Below, in pieces: positions 1 through 8,389 of a stretch of DNA of 64,000 bases (position 1 is the stretch's first letter; every line of letters begins with the position of its first letter). The DNA lies in the NCBI GenBank assembly GCA_964615375.1, contig CAZTOW010000001.1, positions 248,001 to 312,000 of the forward strand, in the 5' to 3' direction. The DNA is from CAZKWG01 sp964615375 (GTDB lineage: Bacteria > Myxococcota_A > UBA796 > CAZKWG01). The position numbers and the translations under genes were made by a program. The notes below the pieces were generated by a model, which had not been told where the DNA came from, made no database searches, and saw only the letters and a list, made by a program, of their open reading frames with translations.

Positions 1-903
1 GGGGTCCCACAGCTTCCCGCGGTCGTGCTGGCCGATGTCGGTGAACACGAAGGAGCCCGACTGCAGCAGGAGCTGGCCGAAGACCCCGGGGTAGGACCAG
101 GCGGTGTAGAGGCTGGAGACCGCGCCGAAGCTGGCCCCCATGAGCCCGCGGCTCTGGGGCTCGGGCTCGATGCCGTAGCGCCCCTCCAGGGCGGGGAGGA
201 GCTCCTGCACCAGGAAGCGCGCCTGCTTGGGGTTGGCCGCGTACTCCTCGTTGCGCGCTACGCCCGAGGTGAAGGCCACCAGCAGGGGCGCGACCTCGTG
301 CCGCCCGATGAGGTTGTCCAGGATCTGCTGGGCGGCGGCGAAGCGCAGGTAGTCGCGCCCGTCGTGGCAGATGAGCAGGGGGTACTTCTTCTCCGGGCGG
401 TACTCGGCGGGGAGGTAGACCTCGATGGGGCGCTCGCCGCCGAAGACCTCGCTCTGCAGCTCGAAGCGCTCGCGCCGCCCCTTGCGGATCTCCTTGTCCT
501 CGACGGTCCAGGGGGGCTCCTGGTAGCCCGCCATCTGGCAGACGCTGTTGGAGCCGAAGGGATCATAGGCCTGGAGCGGGTTCAGCGGATCGCGCATCCA
601 GACGCCGTGACCCTCGCGGATCACCTCCACCTTGTACTCGATGCGCGCCCGGGGGGGCAGGTCCAGCGCGAGCCAGAAGGCGTCGGTGCCCTCCAGGCGG
701 CGGAATTTCTGGCGGCTGGGGAGCCCGAAGACCCAGTGCTGGAGGAAGACCGCCTCGGCGGGCAGGCCGTCGTAGAAGAAGAAGACGGCGGTGTCCACGT
801 CCTGGAGCGGGAAGCGCCAACGCCGGATGAAGGCGATGATCTCCTCGCGGGCCCGGTCGGGGTTGGCGCGGATCCGCGCGGCGAGCTCAAGCACCCGGCG
901 CAT
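1..903 (-). CDS. Enterochelin-esterase-like alpha/beta hydrolase (3' end outside window)
   Basis: 301 residues are visible; the C-terminus lies beyond the left edge. The N-terminal ~120 residues look like the beta-sandwich (CBM48-like) domain that precedes Fes/YieL-type esterases: substrate-shaping aromatic stretches and a WMRDPLNP segment. From about residue 150 an alpha/beta-hydrolase esterase domain (PF00756 type) follows, with YPLLICHDG and the nucleophile elbow GASFG (GxSxG). The acid and His of the triad should lie in the missing part. The ATG overlaps the 3' end of the upstream S51-like gene by 17 bases, so the two are probably translated together. The substrate cannot be deduced; enterochelin, feruloyl or other ester hydrolysis are all possible in this superfamily. 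No signal peptide is seen, so it is probably cytoplasmic. Confidence 0.85.
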   Translation of the reverse strand, partial: MRRVLELAARIRANPDRAREEIIAFIRRWRFPLQDVDTAVFFFYDGLPAEAVFLQHWVFGLPSRQKFRRLEGTDAFWLALDLPPRARIEYKVEVIREGHGVWMRDPLNPLQAYDPFGSNSVCQMAGYQEPPWTVEDKEIRKGRRERFELQSEVFGGERPIEVYLPAEYRPEKKYPLLICHDGRDYLRFAAAQQILDNLIGRHEVAPLLVAFTSGVARNEEYAANPKQARFLVQELLPALEGRYGIEPEPQSRGLMGASFGAVSSLYTAWSYPGVFGQLLLQSGSFVFTDIGQHDRGKLWDP

Positions 904-1897
904 CGTCAGCCTCCGCCTGCGGCAGATCCAGCAGCACGCCCTTGGGGCTCAGCTCGTGCGCGCTCTCCCGAGGTCCGTGGTTGACCCAGCGCCCGCGCTG
1001 AAGGGACAGCATCGCCCCGCTCTCCAGGGTGACGCAGCGCGCGGGCCCGAAGCGCCGGGCCAGGGCGCCGACGCGCGGGGCGTCGTCCAGGCGGAGCCGG
1101 TGGTTCGCGTCGGGGAAGAGCACGAGCCTGGGCACGACGCCGAGCCCGCGGTCGAGCAGCTCCGGGTCTCCGACCCCGTGGGGCGGATCATCGTGGAAGA
1201 GCACGACGCGCTCGGTGAGCGCCATGGCCCCCGCCGACCAGGCCGCCACGCCCAGCCCCGCGGCGTTGGCCGCGCAGAGCAGGCCGTCCATCCCGAAGAA
1301 GGCGAGCCGGTTTCGCAGCACGCCGACGTGGCCGCCCGTGATCACCACCGCGCGGGCCTCCAGCAGCAGCTCCTGGGCGCGGGCGCGCACCTGCGCCACC
1401 TCGTCGTGGGCCTGCGGATCGAAGCGGGCCTCGAAGGCCTGATGGACCGCGCCCACGAGCTCCAGGAAGCCGCGGTCGATCTCCTGGAGCGAGCCCACCG
1501 CCGCCGTCAGGAAGTGATCGACCAGCTCCGGGTCCTCGTGCCGGCGGGAGACCAGGCGCCGCGCCGCGCTGATGGCCGGGTGCAGGCGCACGCGGTAGAG
1601 CGCCTTGATCTTGCGCACCCGGGCCTGCCGCTCCTTGTAGGCGCTGGCGAGCTCTGGCGCGGTGCGGGAGATGCGCTCGAAGGCCGCGTAGAGCGGCAAC
1701 GAGACGGCGTCCGGGTGGATGTCTCGCCGCAGGGTCGCCTCGTCGGCCTCGTCCTGGCGCCAGCCGGCCGAGATGCAGACGATGGGGCCGCTCCGGGGGG
1801 AGGGCGCGGCTGCGCCGAGGCGCTCGAGCAGGTCGAGCGCGGCGCGGAGGTTGGGGTGAGGGCGCTGGGGTCCGAGGAGGACCACGGGTCCGGGCAT
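887..1897 (-). CDS. Peptidase E / cyanophycinase-like (family S51-like) protein
   Basis: 336 residues from the ATG at 1897; the frame is open further upstream but that part is low-complexity and would run into the divergent gene's leader. The central part has the class-I-glutamine-amidotransferase-like fold signature of S51 serine peptidases: VVITGGHVGVLRNRLAFFG followed by the nucleophile elbow AAWSAGAMAL, where Ser takes the position of the S51 nucleophile. The ~140-residue N-terminal part, rich in Arg and Glu, is not recognised. The gene overlaps the downstream esterase start by 17 bases. Family members cleave Asp-X dipeptides or cyanophycin; the substrate here is unknown. Confidence 0.7.
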   Translation of the reverse strand: MPGPVVLLGPQRPHPNLRAALDLLERLGAAAPSPRSGPIVCISAGWRQDEADEATLRRDIHPDAVSLPLYAAFERISRTAPELASAYKERQARVRKIKALYRVRLHPAISAARRLVSRRHEDPELVDHFLTAAVGSLQEIDRGFLELVGAVHQAFEARFDPQAHDEVAQVRARAQELLLEARAVVITGGHVGVLRNRLAFFGMDGLLCAANAAGLGVAAWSAGAMALTERVVLFHDDPPHGVGDPELLDRGLGVVPRLVLFPDANHRLRLDDAPRVGALARRFGPARCVTLESGAMLSLQRGRWVNHGPRESAHELSPKGVLLDLPQAEADDAPGA

Positions 1898-1985
1898 GCC
1901 CCGGCACGTTAACGCGCGTGACGCCTTCTCGGAAAGGCCACACGGTCGGCGTTGCGGGGCTTCCTGCCGCAAGGTAGAGCGACGA

Positions 1986-3329
1986 ATGTCTCGAAGTGCA
2001 TCCTCCGGTCTCGCCGTAGCCGCAGCCATCGCCCTGATCGCGGCTTTCGTCCTTCAAGGTCAGGGCAACACGCTGGGCTTCCTGGGCGCGATCATCGCCG
2101 CCTGCTGGTCCGCCGGGCTCGCGGGTCTGCTCCGAAGCCCGCGGGTGGGCGTCGTGATCGCCTCGGGGGCGGCCCTGCTGGTCTCGCTCTACCTCGGCAA
2201 CCACCACGTCGATCTGCAGGCGCAGGCCATCTGCAACGTCGATGAGGTCTTCAACTGCGACCTCGTCAACCGCAGCGAGTGGTCGGAGATCCGGGGCGTG
2301 CCCATCGCCTACCTGGGCGCCGCCTTCTACCTGGGCGCGGCGCTGGTGGCCCTCTACGCGACGCCGTCTCGGGCCAGCTTCAAGAACGGCCCCCACCTGC
2401 TCGCGCTGGGCGGCGGGCTGTCCGTGGCGTACTCGCTCTTCCTGGTGTGGGCCTCGACCCAGGTGGGCGCCTGGTGCCTGCTCTGCGTGAGCCTGTACGG
2501 GCTCAACGCGCTGATCCTCGTGGCCGGCGCGCTGTGGGTCCGGCAGAGCGGGGTCCCGCTCGGCGACGGGCTGAAGGCGGTGCTCTTCGCCCGGGAGGAG
2601 AAGTCGCTGACCGTGCTGGGCATCGTGCTCGTCGCCGGCGTCATCTTCGGGCGGCAGGCCAACAAGTCGGAGGGCACGACGCCGGAGGCCTCGACCAGCG
2701 GGGGCGGCGCTCCGCCGATCTCCGTCTTCGTCGGGCCCTCGGAGATCGGGCTGGACGGGACGGAGCCGGTCCTGGGCAACCCCTCGGGCAGGATCGTCGT
2801 GGTCGAGTTCGCGGACTTCGAGTGCCCCTTCTGCGGGATCGTCGCCCCGGACCTCCACGACCTGGCCTCGGCCAGCCCCGACATCAAGATCCTGTTCAAG
2901 AACTACCCGCTGGACAACGCCTGCAACCCCAACATCAAGCGGGTCTTCCACAAGGAGTCCTGCGCGGCGGCGAAGGCGGGCGAGTGCGCGCGCCAGCAGG
3001 GGCGCTTCTGGGAGCTGAACCGGCTGATGTTCCTGAACCAGGAGGCGCTGGACGCCGACGCGCTCACCTTCATGGGCGCGCAGGTCGGGCTGGACAAGGC
3101 CACCTTCGAGGCCTGTCGCGCGTCGGAGGAGACCACGCTGGCGGTCCAGCAGGACATCGCCTCGGCCACGGCCATCGGGATCGACGGGACGCCCTCCATC
3201 TTCGTCCGCGGGCTCTACGGGGACCAGTGGGTCAAGGTGCGGCAGCCCTCCGACATCGCCCAGCTCCTGAAGCTGACGGCGGACGGCAAGCCGCTGCCGA
3301 CCCCGGTGCCCGAGCCCTCGGATCACTGA
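1986..3329 (+). CDS. VKOR-DsbA fusion: disulfide-bond-forming membrane oxidoreductase
   Basis: 447 residues. Residues 1-210 are a polytopic vitamin K epoxide reductase (VKOR) domain with the loop cysteines C83 and C91 and the quinone-side pair C164-LL-C167 (WCLLC). After a Ser/Gly-rich linker the C-terminal half is a periplasmic thioredoxin/DsbA domain with FECPFC (C280, C283) and the cis-Pro region DGTPSIFV. Known VKOR fusions oxidise their own thioredoxin partner and pass electrons to quinone, so one protein can replace DsbA plus DsbB. ATG at 1986 is chosen because it precedes the first transmembrane segment; the frame is open upstream to 1896 but that part would antisense-overlap the divergent start. 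The stop overlaps the prmA start (TGATG). The window encodes many Cys-containing exported proteins that could be substrates. Confidence 0.92.
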   Translation: MSRSASSGLAVAAAIALIAAFVLQGQGNTLGFLGAIIAACWSAGLAGLLRSPRVGVVIASGAALLVSLYLGNHHVDLQAQAICNVDEVFNCDLVNRSEWSEIRGVPIAYLGAAFYLGAALVALYATPSRASFKNGPHLLALGGGLSVAYSLFLVWASTQVGAWCLLCVSLYGLNALILVAGALWVRQSGVPLGDGLKAVLFAREEKSLTVLGIVLVAGVIFGRQANKSEGTTPEASTSGGGAPPISVFVGPSEIGLDGTEPVLGNPSGRIVVVEFADFECPFCGIVAPDLHDLASASPDIKILFKNYPLDNACNPNIKRVFHKESCAAAKAGECARQQGRFWELNRLMFLNQEALDADALTFMGAQVGLDKATFEACRASEETTLAVQQDIASATAIGIDGTPSIFVRGLYGDQWVKVRQPSDIAQLLKLTADGKPLPTPVPEPSDH

Positions 3330-4192
3330 TGGGATCCTGGGCTGAGCTGCGCGTCGTCGTCGGGCGGGCCGCGCTGGAGGGCGCGCAGGATCTCCTGATG
3401 GAGGCCGGCGCCCTGGGCGTGCAGGAGGATCTGCTCCCGGGCGAGGTCCCCCGCTACCGCCAGCCCTGGGACACCGGGCCGCTCCCGCCCCCGCCCGAGC
3501 GCGCCCTCCTGCGCGCCTGGTGGCCGGCGGAGGGCTTCGGGGAGCGCTTCGCCGCGCTGGAGGCGGCCCTGGGCCGGCTCGCCGAGGTCGGCGCCCCCCA
3601 GTGGGAGAGCATCGACGACCAGGACTGGGGCGAGACCTGGAAGCGCTCCTTCCACCGCATCGTGGTGAGCCCGCGCCTCGCCGTCGCCCCGCCCTGGGAG
3701 GCGCAGGCGGGTGATCTGGTCATCGAGCCCGGTCTGGCCTTCGGCACCGGCGAGCACCCCACGACCCGGGCCTGCCTGGCGGGGGTGGATCGCCACGCGG
3801 TCCCCGGCGGGCGCTGCCTGGACGTGGGCTGCGGCTCGGGCGTGCTGGCCCTCGCCGCGGCGAAGCTGGGGATGGACGCCTGGGGCGTGGACACCGACCC
3901 GGAGGCGGTGCGGGCCTCGGAGGAGGCGGCGGAGCGGAACGGGCTCACGGCGCGCTTCGACACGACCCCGCTCGGGCGCATCCAGGGGCCCTTCGATCTG
4001 GTCGTCGCCAACCTCTACGCGGAGGTGCTGGTGGCGCTCGCCGAGGACCTGACGCGGGTGACGGGCGGCGCGCTGGTCCTGGCGGGCATCCTCGCCGACC
4101 GGGCGCACAAGGTGGAGGCAGCCCTGCGGGGACTGCGCCTGCTGCGGCGCGAGCAGGAGGGCGACTGGGTGAGCCTGGAGTACCAGCGTTGA
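3329..4192 (+). CDS. prmA: Ribosomal protein L11 methyltransferase
   Basis: 287 residues, normal for PrmA. The N-terminal substrate-recognition domain contains WESIDDQDWGETWKRSFH. The SAM-binding methyltransferase core has EPGLAFGTGEHPTTR and LDVGCGSGVLALAAAKLG (motif I), then VVANLYAEVL (motif IV, the NxxxxxL variant of PrmA). It methylates L11 at several amino groups in the cytoplasm. The ATG shares its A with the stop codon of the VKOR-DsbA gene, and the stop overlaps the TTG start of rsmE, so the three genes form one transcript. Confidence 0.95.
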   Translation: MGSWAELRVVVGRAALEGAQDLLMEAGALGVQEDLLPGEVPRYRQPWDTGPLPPPPERALLRAWWPAEGFGERFAALEAALGRLAEVGAPQWESIDDQDWGETWKRSFHRIVVSPRLAVAPPWEAQAGDLVIEPGLAFGTGEHPTTRACLAGVDRHAVPGGRCLDVGCGSGVLALAAAKLGMDAWGVDTDPEAVRASEEAAERNGLTARFDTTPLGRIQGPFDLVVANLYAEVLVALAEDLTRVTGGALVLAGILADRAHKVEAALRGLRLLRREQEGDWVSLEYQR

Positions 4193-4869
4193 GGCGCTTC
4201 CCGGCGCCGGGCCTGCCGGCGGAGGGCGGGCGGATCACGCTGGATGAGGCGGCCTCGCACCACCTCCTGCGCGTGACGGGGGTGGCCCGGGGTGAGCGTG
4301 TGCTGCTCTTCGACGGGCAGGGCCTGGAGGCGGAGGCGGAGCTGGTGGGCGTCGAGCGCGGGATCGCCGTGCTGGAGCTCGAGGCGCCCCGGCCCGGCGT
4401 GCGGGGCGAGGAGGTCTGGCTGCTGCCCGCGCTGGTCAAGCACGAGGCCATGGACACCCTGATCCGCATGTCCGTGGAGCTGGGGGTCACGCGGATCCTG
4501 CCCGTGCTGGCCGAGCGCTCCGTGGCCCGCGGAGAGCGCGCCGAGCGCTGGCGGCGCGTGGTCGCCTCCGCCGCGGCCCAGTGCGGGCGCGCGGACGTCC
4601 CTGAGGTCCTGGAGCCGCTACCCCTCGTCGCGGCGCTGGAGCGCGTGCCCGCGGACCTCGACCGTCGGATCTACACCCCCGGAGCCCCGCTACGGAGCCC
4701 GCCCCTCGGCCCCTGCGCCCTCCTGCTGGGGCCAGAGGGGGGCTGGAGCGCGCGCGAGGTCGCCGACGCCACGACGCGCGGCTTTCAGCCCGAGGGCCTG
4801 GGGCCGCGCGTCCTGCGCGCCGACACGGCCGCCGCCGCGGTGCTGGCGAGGCGCCTCGCTCAGACCTGA
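4189..4869 (+). CDS. rsmE: 16S rRNA m3U1498 methyltransferase
   Basis: 226 residues, typical RsmE length. An N-terminal PUA-like domain (MRRFPAPGLPAEG, then HHLLRVTGV) precedes a SPOUT methyltransferase domain with LLGPEGGWSAREV and the knot signature LGPRVLRADTAAAAVL. The start is TTG at 4189, overlapping the prmA stop (TTGA); no ATG suits. The prmA-rsmE pairing is frequent in bacteria and supports both calls. The 3' end overlaps the convergent lipoprotein gene by ten bases and no terminator is seen between them. Confidence 0.94.
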   Translation: MRRFPAPGLPAEGGRITLDEAASHHLLRVTGVARGERVLLFDGQGLEAEAELVGVERGIAVLELEAPRPGVRGEEVWLLPALVKHEAMDTLIRMSVELGVTRILPVLAERSVARGERAERWRRVVASAAAQCGRADVPEVLEPLPLVAALERVPADLDRRIYTPGAPLRSPPLGPCALLLGPEGGWSAREVADATTRGFQPEGLGPRVLRADTAAAAVLARRLAQT

Positions 4870-6995
4870 CGGCGACGCCGGCGCATCATGGCCGCCAGCG
4901 CGCCGAGCCCCGGGATGAACAGGAGCCCGGCGTCCTCGGCGTTGGAGCCGCAGCCGCCCGTGGTGGTCGTGGTGAAGTCCAGGTCCACCGACTGCGGGTA
5001 GATGACGATGTCGCCCGCGTCGTAGTCCTGGTTCCCGTCCTCGTCGAGGACGACCACGTAGATGGAGTACAGCTCGCCCTTGGAGCCCTCGGGCAGCGCG
5101 CTCGGCGCGGTGAACGTGATCGTAGACGCGTTCGGCGTGTCGATGGCCGTGTGGCCGAGCGTGGTGAGCGCGGGGTCCTGCTCCCAGGAGTAGGTGAGCT
5201 CGGAGCCGTCGCCGTCCACCACGTAGACCGTCATGGTCGTGGACTCGCCCACGCCCAGGGCGGTCACGCCGGACTGGATGCCGCCGATGATGACGGGGTC
5301 CGACTCGAACGCGATGCAGCCGTCCTGCTCGTCCTTGAGGCCGTTGCAGTCGTTGTCCTCGCCGTCGCAGTACTCGTCGGCGGTGGGGTTGATGGCCGGG
5401 TCCTCGTCGTCGCAGTCGTTCTCGGCCTCAGAGAACTCGTCACCGTCGTCGTCGTAGAGCGAGGAGCCCTCGTCGATGGTGCCGTCGCAGTCGTTGTCGG
5501 CGCGGTCACCGGCCTCGTCGGCCTCGGGGTAGGTGTTCTCGTCGTTGTCGTTGCAGTCCCCGTCCTCCTCGGAGAAGCCGTCGCCGTCGTCGTCGGCCCC
5601 GTCCGTGCCCTCGTCGATCTCGCCGTTGCAGTCGTTGTCCTTGCCGTCCGCGCGCTCAGCCGCCTCGGGGTAGACGTTGATGTCCTCGTCGTCGCAGTCG
5701 ACCTCCTCCTCGGTGTCGTCGTCGCCGAAGCCGTCGCCGTCGTCGTCGGAGCCGGGGAAGCCGTACTTGTAGAGGATCGTGGTCGAGGCGTAGCCGTAGG
5801 CGCCCGAGCTGTCCTTGGCCTGGATGAGGATGGTGTCGACGCCCTCCTCGAGGTCCTCCAGCGGGATGTCCACGAAGACGTGGCCGCTCTCATCGGTGGG
5901 CGTGCAGTCGGCCAGGGTCTCGTTCACCAGCACCACGCTCTTGACCTTGCAGTCCAGCGTGTCCGCGGACTGATCCGGGTCGAAGACGTTGATCTCCAGC
6001 GAGAGCGGCGACATGCCGTTGAGGATGAAGCCGGGGGCCGGCTCGCGGAGCTCGACGGTGGGGCTCGTGTTGTCCGGGTCGTCGCCCTGGTTGGCCTCCA
6101 TGGCGACCTCGACCAGCGGGTCGTCGGCGTCATCGGAGGTGAAGAAGAGCGAGCAGCTCGCCGGCTCGTCGTCCACCGGGGAGAAGGAGACCTCGATGAG
6201 CGTCGAGGAGTCGCCGGAGAGCACGCGGCCGTCGTCGAAGGCGCTCTCGATGCTGAAGCCCCCGCTGCACGTAGAGTCCAGCGAGGCCTCGCCCAGGATC
6301 ACGTCGGCGTCGCCCACGTTGCGCAGCCGGATGTATTCGCTGGCCGTCTCTCCCGAGTACACGTAGCCGAAGTTGAGGTTGACGGGGCTGGTGATGAGGT
6401 TGCCGCCGCTCTTGGTGCCGGCGCCCTCCATGATCACGACGCGCCACTCGTTGTCGGGGTCGCGGTAGAACTTCCCGTCGTCGTCCTCGCCCGAGTAGGT
6501 CGTCACCTTGAAGGAGCTGACGATGTCGCCCACGGTCACCGGGTTCATGGTGACCTTGACCGGGAACTTGCAGCCAGGGCCCAGCGTGAAGCCGCCGGTC
6601 TCCACCGCCGTGGTGCTCGCGGTGTCTTCGCCCTCGCCCTCGCCTTCGCCCTCACCCTCACCCTCGCCGCCGGTCTCGGGGCTGCGCACGGCCCGGGCCG
6701 CGGCCTCCGCGCTGTCGGGGCAGGTGATCTCGTCGCGGGAGTAGGAGAGCGTGAAATTCTGCTCCATCTCGCCCTCGTTCAGGGCGACCGTCTCGATCCC
6801 CATGCGGAGATCGCCGGCGTTCGTGACGTAGACGGTGCGGCTGCGGGACTCGCCGAAGTTGACGGTCTCGAAGTCCATGCGGGAGCCGGAGAGCTCGAGC
6901 TCGGGGTAATAAAGCGAGCTCTCCGAGCCCTTCCCGCCGTCGCAGGCGGCGAGCAGGAGGGCGAGACAGGTCATGGCGGACTTGCTGGCGGACAT
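4860..6995 (-). CDS. Exported lipoprotein with choice-of-anchor-D-like and MopE metal-binding repeats, C-terminal sorting tail
   Basis: 711 residues. A lipoprotein signal peptide (LALLLAAC, Cys18) is followed by ASH/choice-of-anchor-D-like beta domains (RTVYVTNAGD, YIRLRNVGDADV), an EGEGEGEGEGE spacer, and about residues 420-550 with four MopE-type units (DDDGDGF.., DCDDEDIN, DNDCNGEIDEG) that in MopE-related proteins bind Cu or Ca. A PKD-like domain and a tail follow: GGCGSN, then a hydrophobic helix, then RRRRRQV. That is the architecture of GlyGly/MYXO-CTERM sorting signals. The protein is thus doubly surface-targeted. SD GGAGAG lies 5 bases before the ATG at 6995. Function unknown; a surface adhesin or metal-binding matrix protein is plausible. 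Confidence 0.85.
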   Translation of the reverse strand: MSASKSAMTCLALLLAACDGGKGSESSLYYPELELSGSRMDFETVNFGESRSRTVYVTNAGDLRMGIETVALNEGEMEQNFTLSYSRDEITCPDSAEAAARAVRSPETGGEGEGEGEGEGEGEDTASTTAVETGGFTLGPGCKFPVKVTMNPVTVGDIVSSFKVTTYSGEDDDGKFYRDPDNEWRVVIMEGAGTKSGGNLITSPVNLNFGYVYSGETASEYIRLRNVGDADVILGEASLDSTCSGGFSIESAFDDGRVLSGDSSTLIEVSFSPVDDEPASCSLFFTSDDADDPLVEVAMEANQGDDPDNTSPTVELREPAPGFILNGMSPLSLEINVFDPDQSADTLDCKVKSVVLVNETLADCTPTDESGHVFVDIPLEDLEEGVDTILIQAKDSSGAYGYASTTILYKYGFPGSDDDGDGFGDDDTEEEVDCDDEDINVYPEAAERADGKDNDCNGEIDEGTDGADDDGDGFSEEDGDCNDNDENTYPEADEAGDRADNDCDGTIDEGSSLYDDDGDEFSEAENDCDDEDPAINPTADEYCDGEDNDCNGLKDEQDGCIAFESDPVIIGGIQSGVTALGVGESTTMTVYVVDGDGSELTYSWEQDPALTTLGHTAIDTPNASTITFTAPSALPEGSKGELYSIYVVVLDEDGNQDYDAGDIVIYPQSVDLDFTTTTTGGCGSNAEDAGLLFIPGLGALAAMMRRRRRQV

Positions 6996-7039
6996 CCACT
7001 CTCCCGTGTCGAGCCGCGAACCGTGTGCGGCAAGCGACG

Positions 7040-7068
7040 TTGTAGCCGCGAGAGACCCGCGGTGTCAA
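7040..7068 (-). promoter_or_regulatory. Vegetative-type promoter for the MopE-repeat lipoprotein
   Basis: On the minus strand TTGACA is followed by 17 bases and CTACAA. Transcription would begin near 7033 and leave a 38-base leader. The -35 is a perfect sigma-70 match; the -10 resembles those seen before other lipoprotein genes here. Confidence 0.55.
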
Positions 7069-7105
7069 CGGCGTCGCGTGGGACCGGGAGGGAGACCGCG
7101 GATGT

Positions 7106-7726
7106 TCAGAGCAGGTGTCCGCTCTTCCGCCGTTTGGTCTCCAGGTAGAAGGCGTTGTGCTCGTTGGGCTCCGCCAGGAGCGGGATGCGGCCCAGTACCG
7201 GGATCCCCAGGCGCTCCAGCCCCACCTGCTTCGAGGGGTTGTTGGTCAGCAGGTAGACGCTGCGGATGCCGAGCAGGCGCAGGATGTCCGCGGCGATGTC
7301 GTAGCGGCGCTGGTCGTCCTTGAAGCCCAGCGCCAGGTTGGCCTCCACCGTGTCCAGGCCGCGCTCCTGGAGCGCATAGGCGCGGATCTTGTTGGCGAGC
7401 CCGATACCCCGGCCCTCCTGGCGCAGGTAGACCACGGCGCCGCGGGGGGACTTGCCCACGAGCTCCAGCGCCGCCTCGAGCTGCTCCCGGCAGTCGCAGC
7501 GCAGGCTCCCCATGACGTCCCCCGTGAAGCACTCGCTGTGCAGGCGGACGGGCACGCCCTCGGCGTCGAAGACGTTGCCGCGCACCACCGCGGCGTACTC
7601 CTTGCCGTCCGTGGGAGACTCGAAGGCGAAGACCCGAAAGTGCCCGTACCGGCTCGGGAGCTCGGCCTCCGCGGCCAGCTTCACCAGCGGCCTGGGTGTC
7701 GTGGGGTAGGGGAGCGTCTCGATCAT
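7106..7726 (-). CDS. ribA: GTP cyclohydrolase II
   Basis: 206 residues, matching stand-alone RibA; there is no fused RibB domain. It opens the imidazole ring of GTP to make the first riboflavin/FMN precursor. The zinc-binding cysteines appear in SECFTGDVMGSLRCDC and the catalytic/GTP-binding region in LRQEGRGIGL; TNNPSKQ near the C-terminus is also characteristic. Two adjacent ATGs exist (7729 and 7726). The SD AGGAG is only 2 bases from the first but 5 from the second, so the second is preferred. The SD lies in a perfect hairpin (7732-7751). No other riboflavin gene is nearby. Confidence 0.94.
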   Translation of the reverse strand: MIETLPYPTTPRPLVKLAAEAELPSRYGHFRVFAFESPTDGKEYAAVVRGNVFDAEGVPVRLHSECFTGDVMGSLRCDCREQLEAALELVGKSPRGAVVYLRQEGRGIGLANKIRAYALQERGLDTVEANLALGFKDDQRRYDIAADILRLLGIRSVYLLTNNPSKQVGLERLGIPVLGRIPLLAEPNEHNAFYLETKRRKSGHLL

Positions 7727-7731
7727 CATCA

Positions 7732-7751
7732 CTCCTGGCGACTGCCAGGAG
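7732..7751 (-). promoter_or_regulatory. Hairpin covering the ribA Shine-Dalgarno sequence
   Basis: CTCCTGGC (minus strand) pairs perfectly over 8 bp with GCCAGGAG across a 4-base loop. The 3' arm contains the AGGAG ribosome-binding site of ribA, five bases before the preferred start. It could hold translation low until unfolded. The rest of the ~100-base leader has further GC-rich hairpin potential but lacks recognisable FMN-riboswitch conserved segments. Confidence 0.5.
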
Positions 7752-7842
7752 GCAGCCGCGTGGGCGAACGCCCTTTTCGGTGGATTCCATCCGCCGACGG
7801 CCACGCGCGTGCCGACGAACACCGGCTTCTCCGGCGTCCGGT

Positions 7843-7870
7843 CCTCTAGCCCCTCGCCGATCACTGTCAA
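7843..7870 (-). promoter_or_regulatory. Candidate promoter of ribA
   Basis: TTGACA, 16 bases, TAGAGG on the minus strand. The start would lie near 7836, giving a leader of about 107 bases that includes the SD hairpin. Confidence 0.45.
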
Positions 7871-7931
7871 CCGCGTTCCATGACCCTGGGCGAAAAACGC
7901 GGGCGCTGACCGGCCCGAGGGGGCCCGATCC

Positions 7932-7974
7932 AAAAGAGAAGAGGGGACGGGGAGCATTCGCCACCCGTCCCCTC
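7932..7974 (-). terminator. Rho-independent terminator of the HU-like gene
   Basis: A perfect 11-bp inverted repeat (GAGGGGACGGG / CCCGTCCCCTC) with a 12-base loop is followed on the minus strand by TTCTCTTTT. It lies 12 bases after the HU stop codon. Confidence 0.85.
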
Positions 7975-7986
7975 TCTCGTCGCGGC

Positions 7987-8265
7987 TCAGCCGTTGTTCA
8001 GCGACTCCTTGAGGCCCTTGCCGGCGCGGAACACCGGGATGTGGCGAGCCGGGACGCGGATCTCCGAGCCGTTCTTCGGGTTGTGGCCGAGGAACTCGCG
8101 GCGCTTCGACACGGTGAACGTGCCGAAGTCAGAGATCGTGACCTTCTCGCCCTTCGTGAGGGCCTCCTGGATCGCGCCGACCAGGGTGTTGATGTAAGCC
8201 GCAGCGCGAACCTTGGGAATTCCGGCCCGCTCCGCGAGAACCTCGGTCAGGTCAGCCTTGTTCAT
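7987..8265 (-). CDS. HU/IHF-family DNA-binding protein
   Basis: 92 residues, the standard HU length. MNKADLTEVLAERAG begins the helical dimerisation part; VTISDFGTFTVSKR and GHNPKNGSEI are the HU signature. The DNA-intercalating arm reads EIRVPARHIPVF, with Pro at the tip. The SD AGGAGG stands 4 bases before the ATG. Its own promoter and terminator make it a monocistronic unit. It bends and compacts DNA and could assist the sigma-54-type promoters proposed in this window, although that link is inference. Confidence 0.95.
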   Translation of the reverse strand: MNKADLTEVLAERAGIPKVRAAAYINTLVGAIQEALTKGEKVTISDFGTFTVSKRREFLGHNPKNGSEIRVPARHIPVFRAGKGLKESLNNG

Positions 8266-8389
8266 GTCGTCCTCCTGGTGTGGGTGCCTGGTGTGGGTGT
8301 GCTGGCCCGCTCCTCCCATCCACAGGATGGCGATCTCGTGCCAGCAACTCTCTCGCTCCAACGGGGGCTAGCCCGTCGAAGACTCCACG

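Noticed and set aside
7730..7930. FMN riboswitch upstream of ribA
   Set aside because: The conserved junction segments of the RFN element are not present; only ordinary hairpins are seen.
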